From Cyanobacteria bacterium CYA (GTDB lineage: Bacteria > Planctomycetota > Phycisphaerae > Phycisphaerales > UBA1924), in NCBI GenBank assembly GCA_008363215.1, contig RHKP01000001.1, positions 186,001 to 250,000 on the forward strand: 64,000 nt of DNA. The letters run 5' to 3'. Made by a program: the position numbers and the translations under genes. A model generated the notes under the pieces. The model was not told the origin of the DNA. It made no database searches and worked only from the letters and a program-made list of their open reading frames with translations. Below are positions 47,482-55,646 of this stretch, piece by piece. Position 1 is the first letter of the stretch, and every line of letters starts with the position of its first letter.

Positions 47482-47512
47482 GGCCGTGAGATCGTGAGGT
47501 CGGGTTGATGCT

Positions 47513-47545
47513 GAGCCCTCTGCGAGAGCGGGGGGCTCTTTCTTT
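47513..47545 (+). terminator. Intrinsic terminator after the dockerin-tagged gene
   Basis: GAGCCC and GGGCTC pair around an internal CTC/GAG stem and are followed by TTTCTTTC, 31 nt after the stop codon. Stem and T-rich tract together make a good factor-independent terminator, separating this gene from the MFS gene. Confidence 0.65.
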
Positions 47546-47685
47546 CAAAGCGACGAGGCGGCGGAGCGAGCGAGGCAGTGCCGCCGTAGCGCGGCTTTGC
47601 GACTTTGAAGCGCGAGCGAGGAAGTGGCGAGGTGTGAGATTCTGTGTGCCGTTTCTCGCGCCCCCTTTCCGCTCGCACGCGGACA

Positions 47686-47699
47686 TGTAAACGCTTACA
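47686..47699. promoter_or_regulatory. LacI-type operator 4
   Basis: TGTAAACGCTTACA is a 14-bp palindrome with one central mismatch, ending 42 nt before the chosen start of the sugar transporter gene. It is nearly identical to operator 2, showing that the symporter belongs to the same regulon although it is 11 kb from the lacI gene. Confidence 0.75.
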
Positions 47700-47741
47700 A
47701 TGGGTGTTTCCCGGCGAAGTGGCGCCGGCAGGAGCGACCGC

Positions 47742-49262
47742 ATGTCCGCCCGCCCGCACGTCACGGCCGTCCACGACCGCATCCCCTGGATCCAGATGCT
47801 CGCCTACGGGCTGGGCGGGTTTGTGCCCATCGCCCTGTTCAACTCGGTCGGGCAGTTGTCCGGGCTGATCGTCAACGTCGGACTTGGAGTCAGCGCGATT
47901 CTCGTCGGCGTGGCGCAGATGGTGCCGCGGCTGTGGGACGCGATCACCGACCCGATCATGGGGCACATTTCCGACAACACGCGGACGCGGTTCGGACGCC
48001 GGCGCCCGTACATCCTCTTCGGCGGGTTCCTCGTCGCGGCGACATTCGTGGCCATGTGGGCGGTGCCGCGGGAATGGGCCGCCGGCCCGCAGTTCTGGTA
48101 CTTCCTGGTCATGTCGCTTCTGTTCTACACCGCGGTCACCGTCTTCGAGATCCCGCACGGCGCTCTGGGCATGGAGATGACGGCCGACTACCACGAGCGC
48201 ACGCGCCTGTTCAGCGCCAAGAGTTTCGTGGGAAACCTGGGCGCGATGATTACGCCTTGGTTCTACGCCATGGCCAACACGCTGAGGTTTCGCGGCCGGG
48301 GCGACGAAGTCGACGGCATGCGCAATGTCGGATATCTGGCCGCCGGCATCGTCATCGTCTTCGCGGTTACGTGCGCTCTGTTGTGCAAAGAGCGGCAGAT
48401 CGAGCGCGTGGCCGGGCAGCAGCGCATCCCCCTGTGGACGCAACTGAGAATGACGGTGCGCAACCGCACCTTCCTGATGCTGGTCGCGATCGTCTTTGCC
48501 ACCGTGCTCGGCTTCAACCTGGTCAACAACTTCAGCAACTACATCACCATCTTCTATCTCTTCGGCGGCGACAAGGAGAACGCCTCGAAACTCATGGGCT
48601 GGCTGGGGACGACGTGGGGCGTGACGGCCGTGGTCGCCGTGTTTCCGCTCAACTGGGCCTCTTCCCGCATCGGCAAGACACGGACGCTGATGCTGGCCGT
48701 GGGATTGATGCTCGGCGCACAGGCGAGCAAGGTCGTGTGCTACAACCCGCACGCACCCTGGCTCTTGTTCATTCCCACAGCGATGCTCTCGGGCGGCATG
48801 CTGATGTTCTTCACGCTGGCCAGCGCGATGATCGCCGACGTGTGCGACGAGGACGAGTTGAACACCGGGATGCGGAGCGAGGGGAGTTTCTACGCGGTGT
48901 TCTGGTGGTTCATGAAGATGGGCATGGCCGGGGCGTATTTCGTCGCCGGCGTGCTGATCGCCACGACGGGGTTCCGGGAGAAGGTGGACGTGCAGACGCC
49001 CTACACCCTGCTGATGTTGCGCGTGTTTGAGATCGGGATCCCGATCGCGCTTGGGCTGGTGTCGCTGGCGCTGATCCGCAAGTACCCGCTGTCGGAGGCG
49101 CGGGCGTACGAGGACGAGGTCAAGCGGGAACTCGAGCGGCGTGTGATGAGGTGCCCGCAGTGCGGGTATGACCTGCGGGGGTCTGAACAGGGGACGATCT
49201 GTCCGGAGTGCGGCGAGCCGGCGCTGGGCCCGCAGGTGCGCGGGGACGACTCGCCGCCCTGA
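47742..49262 (+). CDS. GPH-family sugar:cation symporter (MelB-like) with C-terminal zinc ribbon
   Basis: A 506-residue transporter of the glycoside-pentoside-hexuronide family, importing oligosaccharides with Na+ or H+. Twelve helices are predicted; family motifs include VGVAQMVPRLWDAITDPIMG with the cation-site Asp residues, SDNTRTRFGRRRPYI and the central loop ADVCDEDELNTGMRSEG. After the last helix the tail carries a zinc ribbon, RCPQCGYDLRGSEQG then ICPECGEP (two CxxC knuckles), an unusual fusion. I chose the ATG at 47742 (AGGAG 7 nt upstream) over the ATG at 47700, which touches the operator. Operator 4 implies control by the LacI regulator. Confidence 0.88.
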   Translation: MSARPHVTAVHDRIPWIQMLAYGLGGFVPIALFNSVGQLSGLIVNVGLGVSAILVGVAQMVPRLWDAITDPIMGHISDNTRTRFGRRRPYILFGGFLVAATFVAMWAVPREWAAGPQFWYFLVMSLLFYTAVTVFEIPHGALGMEMTADYHERTRLFSAKSFVGNLGAMITPWFYAMANTLRFRGRGDEVDGMRNVGYLAAGIVIVFAVTCALLCKERQIERVAGQQRIPLWTQLRMTVRNRTFLMLVAIVFATVLGFNLVNNFSNYITIFYLFGGDKENASKLMGWLGTTWGVTAVVAVFPLNWASSRIGKTRTLMLAVGLMLGAQASKVVCYNPHAPWLLFIPTAMLSGGMLMFFTLASAMIADVCDEDELNTGMRSEGSFYAVFWWFMKMGMAGAYFVAGVLIATTGFREKVDVQTPYTLLMLRVFEIGIPIALGLVSLALIRKYPLSEARAYEDEVKRELERRVMRCPQCGYDLRGSEQGTICPECGEPALGPQVRGDDSPP

Positions 49263-49439
49263 TGCGCACCGCTCAATGTTTCCGTTGTGGTGCGACCTTC
49301 GCCGTTCCGCGACCGGCTGAGCATGACGCGCCCGGTTGCCTCCGCACCGATCAAGGCGGGTGGGGTATTCAGGGGATCAGAATCGGTTGGGCAGGTGAAG
49401 CCCCCAGGCGGCACGCACCTCGGGCAGCGGGGGACAAAG

Positions 49440-49511
49440 CAGGGGATTAAGGACTCGAACCTTAACTAACGGAACCAGAATCCGTCGTGCTACCAATTAC
49501 ACCAATCCCCC
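49440..49511 (-). tRNA. tRNA-Gln (anticodon CTG)
   Basis: A 72-nt tRNA on the minus strand. The acceptor stem GGGGGAT pairs with ATCCCCT (G1-U72 wobble), the anticodon arm is ACGGA-TTCTGGT-TCCGT, and the T-arm TTAAGGTTCGAGTCCTTAA is normal. The discriminator base is G and CCA is not encoded. It reads CAG codons. Since gatB is present, the tRNA may be charged via Glu-tRNA(Gln). Confidence 0.93.
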
Positions 49512-49667
49512 TTTGGGATTCGAGCGGGATTGTACGCTCGCAGCCAAGGCGGACAAGAGGCGCCACCGGTTGCCCCTCTCTCCGGCGAAGTGGTATTCGG
49601 GGTAGATCGGAGGCAGATCGAGCAAAGGTCGGCTCTCCGGGCCGACAAGGGGCCCGGAGCGTATGGG

Positions 49668-49955
49668 TCAGTCACCGTTGGGCCACGTGCTGTTGCCGGG
49701 CTTGGCAATGGGCTTGGCGCGTCCGAACTGCCCTCGGAGTTTGGCGTAGCCTGACGCCGGGGCTTCCGGGGCCGTGGCCGCCGCTCGGGGAGCGGGCACC
49801 TCGTCCTGGCTTGCCATGGGCACAGGCGCCGGCGGAGTGGAGGCGGGTTCGGTGACGGGCTTGCCCAGTCGCCGGGAGCGAGCCTCGGTGATGGAACGAT
49901 CCAGTTTGCCGAGGATGGCTCTGACCTGATTGAAGGCGTCGGGTGACTGGTTCAT
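49668..49955 (-). CDS. Small hypothetical protein, Pro/Ala-rich
   Basis: A 95-residue protein with a helical N-terminus (NQVRAILGKLDRSITEARSR, residues 9-28), a Pro/Ala-rich low-complexity centre, and a basic tail YAKLRGQFGRAKPI. AGGGG lies 4 nt before the ATG, supporting that it is translated. I have an impression of similar short proteins in Phycisphaerae but no named family. No signal peptide or membrane helix. It is flanked by tRNA-Gln and the divergent UgpC-type ATPase gene. Confidence 0.6.
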   Translation of the reverse strand: MNQSPDAFNQVRAILGKLDRSITEARSRRLGKPVTEPASTPPAPVPMASQDEVPAPRAAATAPEAPASGYAKLRGQFGRAKPIAKPGNSTWPNGD

Positions 49956-50122
49956 GGTGCCCCTCCGTGGACGCCGGATCTATCGGCCCAGACCCGGGGG
50001 CACTTGGGCCCCCGTCTTCTCAACGCGGACCTTGGTGGCGAAATGAACCGATTGTGCGGGTTGGCCGGACCCTGACGGGTGGTTAGGCTCTCAGTGCTTT
50101 CCTACCCGCGGGAAGGGACCAC

Positions 50123-51271
50123 ATGGCCGAAGTGACGCTCAATGACGTTTGGAAGGTGTACCAGGGGGGCGTCGAAGCGGTGCGCGAGTTCAGCCTCGAC
50201 ATCGCCGACGGCGAGTTCGTCGTGCTCGTCGGGCCTTCCGGGTGCGGCAAGAGCACCACGCTGCGCATGATCGCCGGGCTGGAGGAAGTGTCACGAGGCA
50301 CCATCCGAATCGGGGATCGCGTGGTCAACGATGTCCACCCCAAAGACCGCGACATCGCGATGGTGTTCCAGAACTACGCGCTCTACCCCCACATGACGGT
50401 GTACAAGAACATGGCCTTTGCCCTGCGTCTGCGCAACGTGCCCAAGGCTCAGATCGACCGGCGTGTGCACGAGGCCGCCCGGATCCTGGGCATTGACCAC
50501 CTGCTCGATCGCAAGCCGCGTGCGCTGTCGGGGGGGCAGCGTCAGCGCGTGGCGGTGGGGCGCGCGATCGTGCGCGAGCCCAAGGCCTTTCTCTTTGACG
50601 AGCCTCTGTCCAACCTCGATGCGAAACTGCGCGTGACGACGCGCGGCGAACTCAAGGCCCTGCACCAGAGGTTGCGTACAACCACGGTGTACGTCACGCA
50701 CGACCAGGAAGAAGCGATGACGCTGGGTGATCGGGTCGTGGTGATGGCCGACGCGGTGATCCAGCAGGTCGACTCCCCGTTCGATGTGTATCGCAACCCG
50801 GTGAACCGGTTCGTGGCCGAGTTCATCGGGACGCCTCCGATGAACTTCTTCCAGGGGCGGCTTGAGAAGCAGAACGGGAACATGGTGTTCATCGAGCAGG
50901 GTGCGGGGGGGCAGAGTCTGCGGCTGTGCGCGCGCCACGCCGAGATGCTGAGCGGGCGCTCGGGGGCTGAAGTGGTCGTGGGCGTGCGTCCCCAGGCGCT
51001 GCGGGCGAGCGAGGCGGTCGAGCAGGACCGCCGCGATGGTTGCGCGTTGGAGGTACACGTCGAAGTGGTCGAGCCGCTGGGCGACGAGATGGACGTGCGG
51101 ATGGCGACGGAGGCGCACAAGGGGCTGGTGGCGCGGATTTCGTCGTTGAGCGGCGTCAAGGCCGGGGAAAAGCGCACGTTCGCGGTCGACCCGCAGCGGG
51201 TGCACGTGTTTGAGCCGGGCGTGTTCGGACTGAATCTCACGTCGGCGCGGGCGCCGGCGCTGGTGGGTTGA
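50123..51271 (+). CDS. ugpC: ABC transporter ATP-binding protein, UgpC/MsmK type
   Basis: A 382-residue ATPase of the carbohydrate-uptake CUT1 family. Walker A GPSGCGKSTT (residues about 37-46), signature LSGGQRQRVAVGRAIV, Walker B FLFDEPLSNLDAKLR and the switch His in VTHDQEEA are intact; the C-terminal third is the TOBE/OB regulatory domain. Such ATPases often serve several sugar permeases whose own ATPase is missing. No binding protein or permease gene is adjacent, fitting the shared-ATPase idea. GGGA precedes the ATG. The family is clear; the exact sugar is not. Confidence 0.88.
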   Translation: MAEVTLNDVWKVYQGGVEAVREFSLDIADGEFVVLVGPSGCGKSTTLRMIAGLEEVSRGTIRIGDRVVNDVHPKDRDIAMVFQNYALYPHMTVYKNMAFALRLRNVPKAQIDRRVHEAARILGIDHLLDRKPRALSGGQRQRVAVGRAIVREPKAFLFDEPLSNLDAKLRVTTRGELKALHQRLRTTTVYVTHDQEEAMTLGDRVVVMADAVIQQVDSPFDVYRNPVNRFVAEFIGTPPMNFFQGRLEKQNGNMVFIEQGAGGQSLRLCARHAEMLSGRSGAEVVVGVRPQALRASEAVEQDRRDGCALEVHVEVVEPLGDEMDVRMATEAHKGLVARISSLSGVKAGEKRTFAVDPQRVHVFEPGVFGLNLTSARAPALVG

Positions 51272-51275
51272 GCCC

Positions 51276-52355
51276 ATGCGGGGGCTGATTGGCACGGTGC
51301 TGGTGTGTGTGCTCGGCGCGCCGACGTTCGCGGCGGTGCGGACGGGTGTGGTGGTGCAACTGGATATCAAGGACGACATCGACGAGCGGGCTATGGGCGA
51401 CCAGATCGTCGCGTGGCTGGGTCGGCGTGATCCGTCGCGCGAGTCGATGGCGGTCATCGTCGCCGGCTTTCGGCATGCCCGGGCGGACCAGTTGGTGCGG
51501 GCGGCCGAGGCGATCGAGTCATGCCCGATTCCGGTGGCGGTGTTCGTGGAACGCGGGAGTGCGGTGGCCCCCGGGGTGCTCGCGCTGATGTTGGCGGCCG
51601 ATCATGTGGGCGTGGGCAAGAACGTGCGTCTGGCCGGTGACGAGGGGTGGAGCCTGCCGGACCTGTGCGAGCCGACGTCCAGCGGGTGGCGCGGACGGTA
51701 TGAGCAGGTGTGCGCGCGTCTGCTCGAGCAACGGGGGCTGCCGGCGATGCTGGCCGACGTGGCCGGGCGTCCACTGGGCGACCTGTACCTTGTCGGGCGC
51801 GGGGGAGATGTCCGGCTGGCGCGTGAGCGCAATGATGCAGAAGCGAGGGCGTTGGTGACACAGGCGGATGACGAGCACTGGAGAGTCGAGTTGGATCGAG
51901 AGACGCTGATCATCCTGAAGGTGGCAGACGAGGCGGACAGCATCGGACAGGTGTTGCGCCTGGGCGGAATCGGGGCGTTCAAGCGCCAGCGTGAGAAGGT
52001 TGCCAGCGGGCTGTCCGAGGCGCGTGCGGCCGCAGGGACGCTGCGCGACGAACTGCGGGTCAGCCTCGAGCGATTGGAGCGGGGGCTGTCGGATCTGAAG
52101 AAGGTCAAGCCGCACCAGCGGGAGGAGATGCTCGCGGCGCTGCGTGGTCAACTAGGCCAGGCCCGGGCGGGGTCGGCTCGGCTGGTGGAGATCATGAGCC
52201 TGCACCCCGAGGTCTCCCGCCTGGCTCCGACGTGGGGGACCGCGACGGGAGATGACGTGGGAGAGCATCAGAAGCGCTGGGCGCGCGAAGTGGCCGAACT
52301 GGGCGAAGAACTGGACGAGATTGCCGTGGCACTGGAGGCGATCGACGAGTCATGA
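51276..52355 (+). CDS. Secreted protein with ClpP/NfeD-like domain (probably inactive) and coiled coil
   Basis: A 359-residue protein with a signal peptide (residues 1-20). Residues 23-115 read like the ClpP/crotonase fold of NfeD/SppA-type proteases: VVVQLDIKDDIDERAMGDQI, MAVIVAGFRHARADQLVRAA and IPVAVFVERGSAVAPGVLAL, then ADHVGVG. The loop that holds the catalytic Ser in NfeD (AASAG) is replaced by AVAPG, so it may lack protease activity. Residues 230-359 are an Arg/Glu-rich coiled coil. It starts 4 nt after ugpC and overlaps the following gene by 4 nt (ATGA). The fold assignment is by eye. Confidence 0.5.
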   Translation: MRGLIGTVLVCVLGAPTFAAVRTGVVVQLDIKDDIDERAMGDQIVAWLGRRDPSRESMAVIVAGFRHARADQLVRAAEAIESCPIPVAVFVERGSAVAPGVLALMLAADHVGVGKNVRLAGDEGWSLPDLCEPTSSGWRGRYEQVCARLLEQRGLPAMLADVAGRPLGDLYLVGRGGDVRLARERNDAEARALVTQADDEHWRVELDRETLIILKVADEADSIGQVLRLGGIGAFKRQREKVASGLSEARAAAGTLRDELRVSLERLERGLSDLKKVKPHQREEMLAALRGQLGQARAGSARLVEIMSLHPEVSRLAPTWGTATGDDVGEHQKRWAREVAELGEELDEIAVALEAIDES

Positions 52356-52942
52356 GGGAGCAGCAACCCAGGAGCGGCGCAAGCATGGCGTCGCGCGTGC
52401 AGAAGACATCGGCGCTGGATGACCTGACGCGCCGGCGTGAGGTGTTCTGGCAGAATGTCGTGCAGGAGATTCTCAACGCCCTTTCGGTGGCCGCCGGCTC
52501 GGGCGGGCGACTGTCGGCCTCGGCGGGCGGCGCGGCGACCAGCCCCTCGCCGCTGGACGAGATGTTCGACGGGCGCATGGCGGTGATCACGCGCCTCGGG
52601 CAGCGGATTCCGATCGCAGACGTGTTCCCGGTGTTTGCCTGCTCGGTGGAAGCCAACCCGGGCGACCGTGAGGTTTCGACCGACGTGCAGTGCACGGTGT
52701 TCCAGATCCACACGCCCGGGGGTGAGGTGTTTACGCTGCCGGTGCATGAGATCGTGGCGGTGCACTCACTGAGCGAGGAACTGGTGCGACGCATGGAGGA
52801 AGCCTCGCAGGCCGGGCACATGGACGATTCGCAGACCCCGGACGCGATGCCTTTCGGCTTTGCCGCGTTTACCTCGCTTGCCAACGCCGAGCGGGCCCGT
52901 CATCGGGAAGAGGATGAGGGGGAGGAAGCGGAAGGCGCGTGA
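52352..52942 (+). CDS. Conserved hypothetical protein
   Basis: A 196-residue protein translated by overlap (ATGA) with the preceding gene. Residues 20-50 are helical (LDDLTRRREVFWQNVVQEIL), residues 75-150 form a beta-rich core (GRMAVITRLGQRIPIADVFP, then VQCTVFQIHTPGGEVFTLPV), and the tail is acidic and low in complexity. No motif or family is recognised and there is no signal peptide or membrane helix. The link with the ClpP-like gene suggests a shared process. Confidence 0.55.
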   Translation: MREQQPRSGASMASRVQKTSALDDLTRRREVFWQNVVQEILNALSVAAGSGGRLSASAGGAATSPSPLDEMFDGRMAVITRLGQRIPIADVFPVFACSVEANPGDREVSTDVQCTVFQIHTPGGEVFTLPVHEIVAVHSLSEELVRRMEEASQAGHMDDSQTPDAMPFGFAAFTSLANAERARHREEDEGEEAEGA

Positions 52943-52966
52943 ATCCGAGGGAACCGGTCGGGATGA

Positions 52967-53827
52967 GTGAGCCACCTGACCGGGGGGATTGGCGCGGTGG
53001 TAGGGCGTGGAATAGTGTGTGAAGCGGACGGGTTGGCGGAATGGCCGACGCCCCGGGAGGAGGGTTTTCTGCGCAGTCTGGTGGTCATACCCGTGTTCAA
53101 CGAGGTCTCGACGGTGGAGCGGGTGCTCCGGCGCGTGCGGGGCTTTGCCGGCGACGTGGCGGTGATCGACGACGCGTCGACCGACGGGACGTCGGAGGTG
53201 CTCTCGCGCCTGTCGCCGCGGCTGGGGATCAGGGTGTTCGTGCGCGCGCAGAACGCGGGGTACGGGCGTGCGATGCAGGACGCCTTTGCGCTGGGCGCGC
53301 GGTGCGGGTATGACTGGGTGATCACGATGGACTGCGACGAGCAGCACGAGCCGGACTGGATTCCCCGGTTTCTGTGCGAGGCCCGGGGCGGGCAGTTTGA
53401 CGTGATCAGCGGATCGCGCTATCTCAACGTCGAGGACGCCGAGGGAAGCCCGCCCGAGGACCGGCGCTCGATCAACCTGCGCATTACGACGGAGATCAAC
53501 GATCGGCTCGGGCTGAGTTTGACGGACGGATTCTGCGGATTCAAGGCGTACCGGGTTTCGGCGATGCAGGGGCTCGAACTGAGCGAGGACGGGTATGCGT
53601 TTCCCATGCAGTTCTGGGTCGAAGCCGTGGCCGCCGGGCTGCGGATCGGTGAGATTCCGGTGCGACTGATCTACACGAGCGCGAATCGGTCATTCGGCGG
53701 GGGGCTGGACAATCCTGAGGTGCGATACGGGCACTATCGTCGCGTGCTGCACTGTGCGCTCAAGCGTCGGGCCGATCGGCTGCCCGAGGGGGCGGTCGAC
53801 GGGCTGCTGTGCTCGCCCTGCTCATAG
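52967..53827 (+). CDS. Glycosyltransferase family 2 (dolichol-phosphate mannosyltransferase-like)
   Basis: A 286-residue GT-A fold enzyme. SLVVIPVFNEVSTVERVL opens the fold, DVAVIDDASTDGT binds the nucleotide, and the metal-binding motif DCDEQHEPDW replaces the usual DxD; GFCGFKAYR follows. It would transfer a sugar from a nucleotide or polyprenyl donor to a lipid or glycan acceptor. No C-terminal membrane helix is evident. The start is unclear: GTG 52967 opens the frame, but GTG 53015 (reading VCEADGLAEWP) or another may be used. Its 3' end overlaps an alternative start of the next gene. Confidence 0.82.
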   Translation: MSHLTGGIGAVVGRGIVCEADGLAEWPTPREEGFLRSLVVIPVFNEVSTVERVLRRVRGFAGDVAVIDDASTDGTSEVLSRLSPRLGIRVFVRAQNAGYGRAMQDAFALGARCGYDWVITMDCDEQHEPDWIPRFLCEARGGQFDVISGSRYLNVEDAEGSPPEDRRSINLRITTEINDRLGLSLTDGFCGFKAYRVSAMQGLELSEDGYAFPMQFWVEAVAAGLRIGEIPVRLIYTSANRSFGGGLDNPEVRYGHYRRVLHCALKRRADRLPEGAVDGLLCSPCS

Positions 53828-53835
53828 GATGGGGC

Positions 53836-55197
53836 GTGAGACCGGATGAAGATGGATACCTGCTGATCGAGCCGCCGGGCGAGCGTTTTGGCGCGTTGCT
53901 GTCGCAGCGGCGTGCCGAGCCTGTGTGGGCGGGTGCGGCGCGATTTCGCCAGCAGATGGGGCTGCCGGAGCGCCGTCCGTTGGTGATGGCTGGTCACCAG
54001 GCGGGGCTGTGGCATGCGGGGATCGCGGCCAAGTACTTTGCGGTGCGGGCGCTGGAGGACGTGGCGGCGACGGCGTGGCTGGTGGCCGACCTGGATGAGA
54101 ACGACGTGGCGCACGTGCGTATACCGGCGCAAGATGGGCGCGGCGTGTGGGCTGGTCAGCGGTTGAACCTGGCGGAGAGCGACGACGGGCACCCGGACGC
54201 GGCCTGCGGATTCCGCCCGCCGGTGGCGGTGCGGCGCGACGTGCCGGAGCGGGCGCATCTTGCGGGCGAAGCAATGGGGCGGGCGCGGGCTGGGGCGCGC
54301 ACGCTCGGCGAGCAGGGGCACCGGGCGGCGGAAATCGTGCTGGAGAGCGCGGGGATCGGGCTGGTGCGTCCGGTGGTGTACGGGAGTACCACGGCGCGGA
54401 CCGACCTGTTCGGCGAACTGGTGCGCCGGATGTGTCAGGATCCGGAGGCGTGCGTGCGGGCATACAACGCGGCGGCCGAGGCGTTTGCCGGTGCCGGCGT
54501 GCGTGCTCTGATGTGTCGGTCCGATCGGGGGCGGTTTGAGTTGCCGATCTGGCGTGTGGGGATGAACCAGCCGCGATTGCCGGTGATTGTGGAGCGCGGG
54601 CAGAAGATGGACTGCGACGGGCTGGCTCCCCGCGGGTTGCTGATGACGGGCATGTTGCGGCTGGCCGGCTGCGAGTTGTTCATCCACGGCACGGGCGGCC
54701 AGGCATATGACTGGGTGACGCAGCGCTGGCTGAGCACATGGCTGGGGCCCGAGGCGGCGCTGGCGCCAAGCGCGGTGGTGAGCGCGACGAGGCTGCTTGA
54801 CCTGGGTGTGGAGCCGACGGATCGCAAGGCCGTGGCGCGTGCGGTGGCGGCGGCGCATCGCGCGCGGCACGATCCGGCGCTGCTGGGCGACGAGGAAGGC
54901 GGGCGTCGCAAGCGCGCACTGGTCGCGGCGATTGAGCGAGGGTCGCGCAGGTCAGGCGAGCGGGCCAGAGCATTTGATGATCTGCACGCACTGCTGCGAG
55001 CCAGCGTGCGCGATCACGCCGATGCGCTGCAACGTCTGGACGAACAGGTCGGGCGGCTGAAGAGTGCGCTGGCATCGAGCCAGGCGGCAGCCGACCGGAC
55101 GTGGTCGATCGCGCTGCACGAGCCGGCGACGCTGCGGGCGCTGGACGGGCAGGTGCGGGCGGCGCTGGCTCAGGCGGCGTCGCGCACGATGGCGTAG
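53836..55197 (+). CDS. BshC-like conserved protein of unknown function
   Basis: A 453-residue protein with the N-terminal segment VMAGHQAGLWHAGIAAKYFA, similar to the GHQP-x-LFHPG motif of a planctomycete family distantly related to the bacillithiol ligase BshC. The middle part has GLLMTGMLRLAGCELFIHGT, and residues 360-430 form a coiled coil, as in BshC. No catalytic residues can be named. The GTG at 53836 follows AGGA at 6 nt and lies 8 nt past the GT2 stop; the open frame's first GTG at 53809 overlaps GT2. It converges with the PilZ gene, overlapping it by 28 bp. Confidence 0.5.
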   Translation: MRPDEDGYLLIEPPGERFGALLSQRRAEPVWAGAARFRQQMGLPERRPLVMAGHQAGLWHAGIAAKYFAVRALEDVAATAWLVADLDENDVAHVRIPAQDGRGVWAGQRLNLAESDDGHPDAACGFRPPVAVRRDVPERAHLAGEAMGRARAGARTLGEQGHRAAEIVLESAGIGLVRPVVYGSTTARTDLFGELVRRMCQDPEACVRAYNAAAEAFAGAGVRALMCRSDRGRFELPIWRVGMNQPRLPVIVERGQKMDCDGLAPRGLLMTGMLRLAGCELFIHGTGGQAYDWVTQRWLSTWLGPEAALAPSAVVSATRLLDLGVEPTDRKAVARAVAAAHRARHDPALLGDEEGGRRKRALVAAIERGSRRSGERARAFDDLHALLRASVRDHADALQRLDEQVGRLKSALASSQAAADRTWSIALHEPATLRALDGQVRAALAQAASRTMA

Positions 55198-55541
55198 CGC
55201 ACGCTGTGGCAGCGGACGAACTCGGAGATCAGTTGGCGCTTGCCCGGATCAAGGTTGACGAACTGGACGCCCACTTCAGTAGCCAGGAAACCGAGGCGCC
55301 GTGAGCGCGCGACGCGGGCCGAAACGGATGCCTTGTTTCCGTAGCCGCTCAGTTGCAGTTGCACGGGCGTGCCCTGGGCCCACCGGGCCAGTCCCCGGTA
55401 GAGGAGGCGAGCGCCCGAGAGGCTCAGGTCGATGACCGGCCCGAGGTTGGAGGTGAGGTCTTCGCAGTGCATGCGCGCAGCGCGTTTGCGAAGTGTCCGG
55501 GCGGTCAGAGGCGGGGGATCAGTGAAGTCTTCGGTTGGCAT
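55170..55541 (-). CDS. PilZ domain protein
   Basis: A 123-residue single-domain protein. The c-di-GMP-binding motifs are visible: RKRAAR near residues 18-23 (the RxxxR-type loop) and DLSLSGARLL (the DxSxxG motif), followed by the beta-barrel strands VARSRRLGFLATEVGVQFVN. PilZ proteins change shape on binding cyclic di-GMP and adjust motility, secretion or polysaccharide synthesis. The 3' end overlaps the convergent BshC-like gene by 28 bp, which is unusual. No GGDEF or EAL gene is in the window, so its signal source lies elsewhere. Confidence 0.75.
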   Translation of the reverse strand: MPTEDFTDPPPLTARTLRKRAARMHCEDLTSNLGPVIDLSLSGARLLYRGLARWAQGTPVQLQLSGYGNKASVSARVARSRRLGFLATEVGVQFVNLDPGKRQLISEFVRCHSVRYAIVRDAA

Positions 55542-55646
55542 GGCAGAGGGAGAATCGGACGGGCGGGGGCATGAAGAACGCGTCGGCGCAGAAAAAGCGA
55601 GCGTGCGGGCCTTGTGACCCGCACGCGCATTGGTTATCGGAAAGAC

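Noticed and set aside
49262-49450. Small plus-strand ORF beginning MRTAQCFRCGATFAVP overlapping the transporter stop (TGATG)
   Set aside because: It has a single CxxC knuckle, no family similarity, and its end runs antisense into the tRNA-Gln gene; more likely a chance frame.
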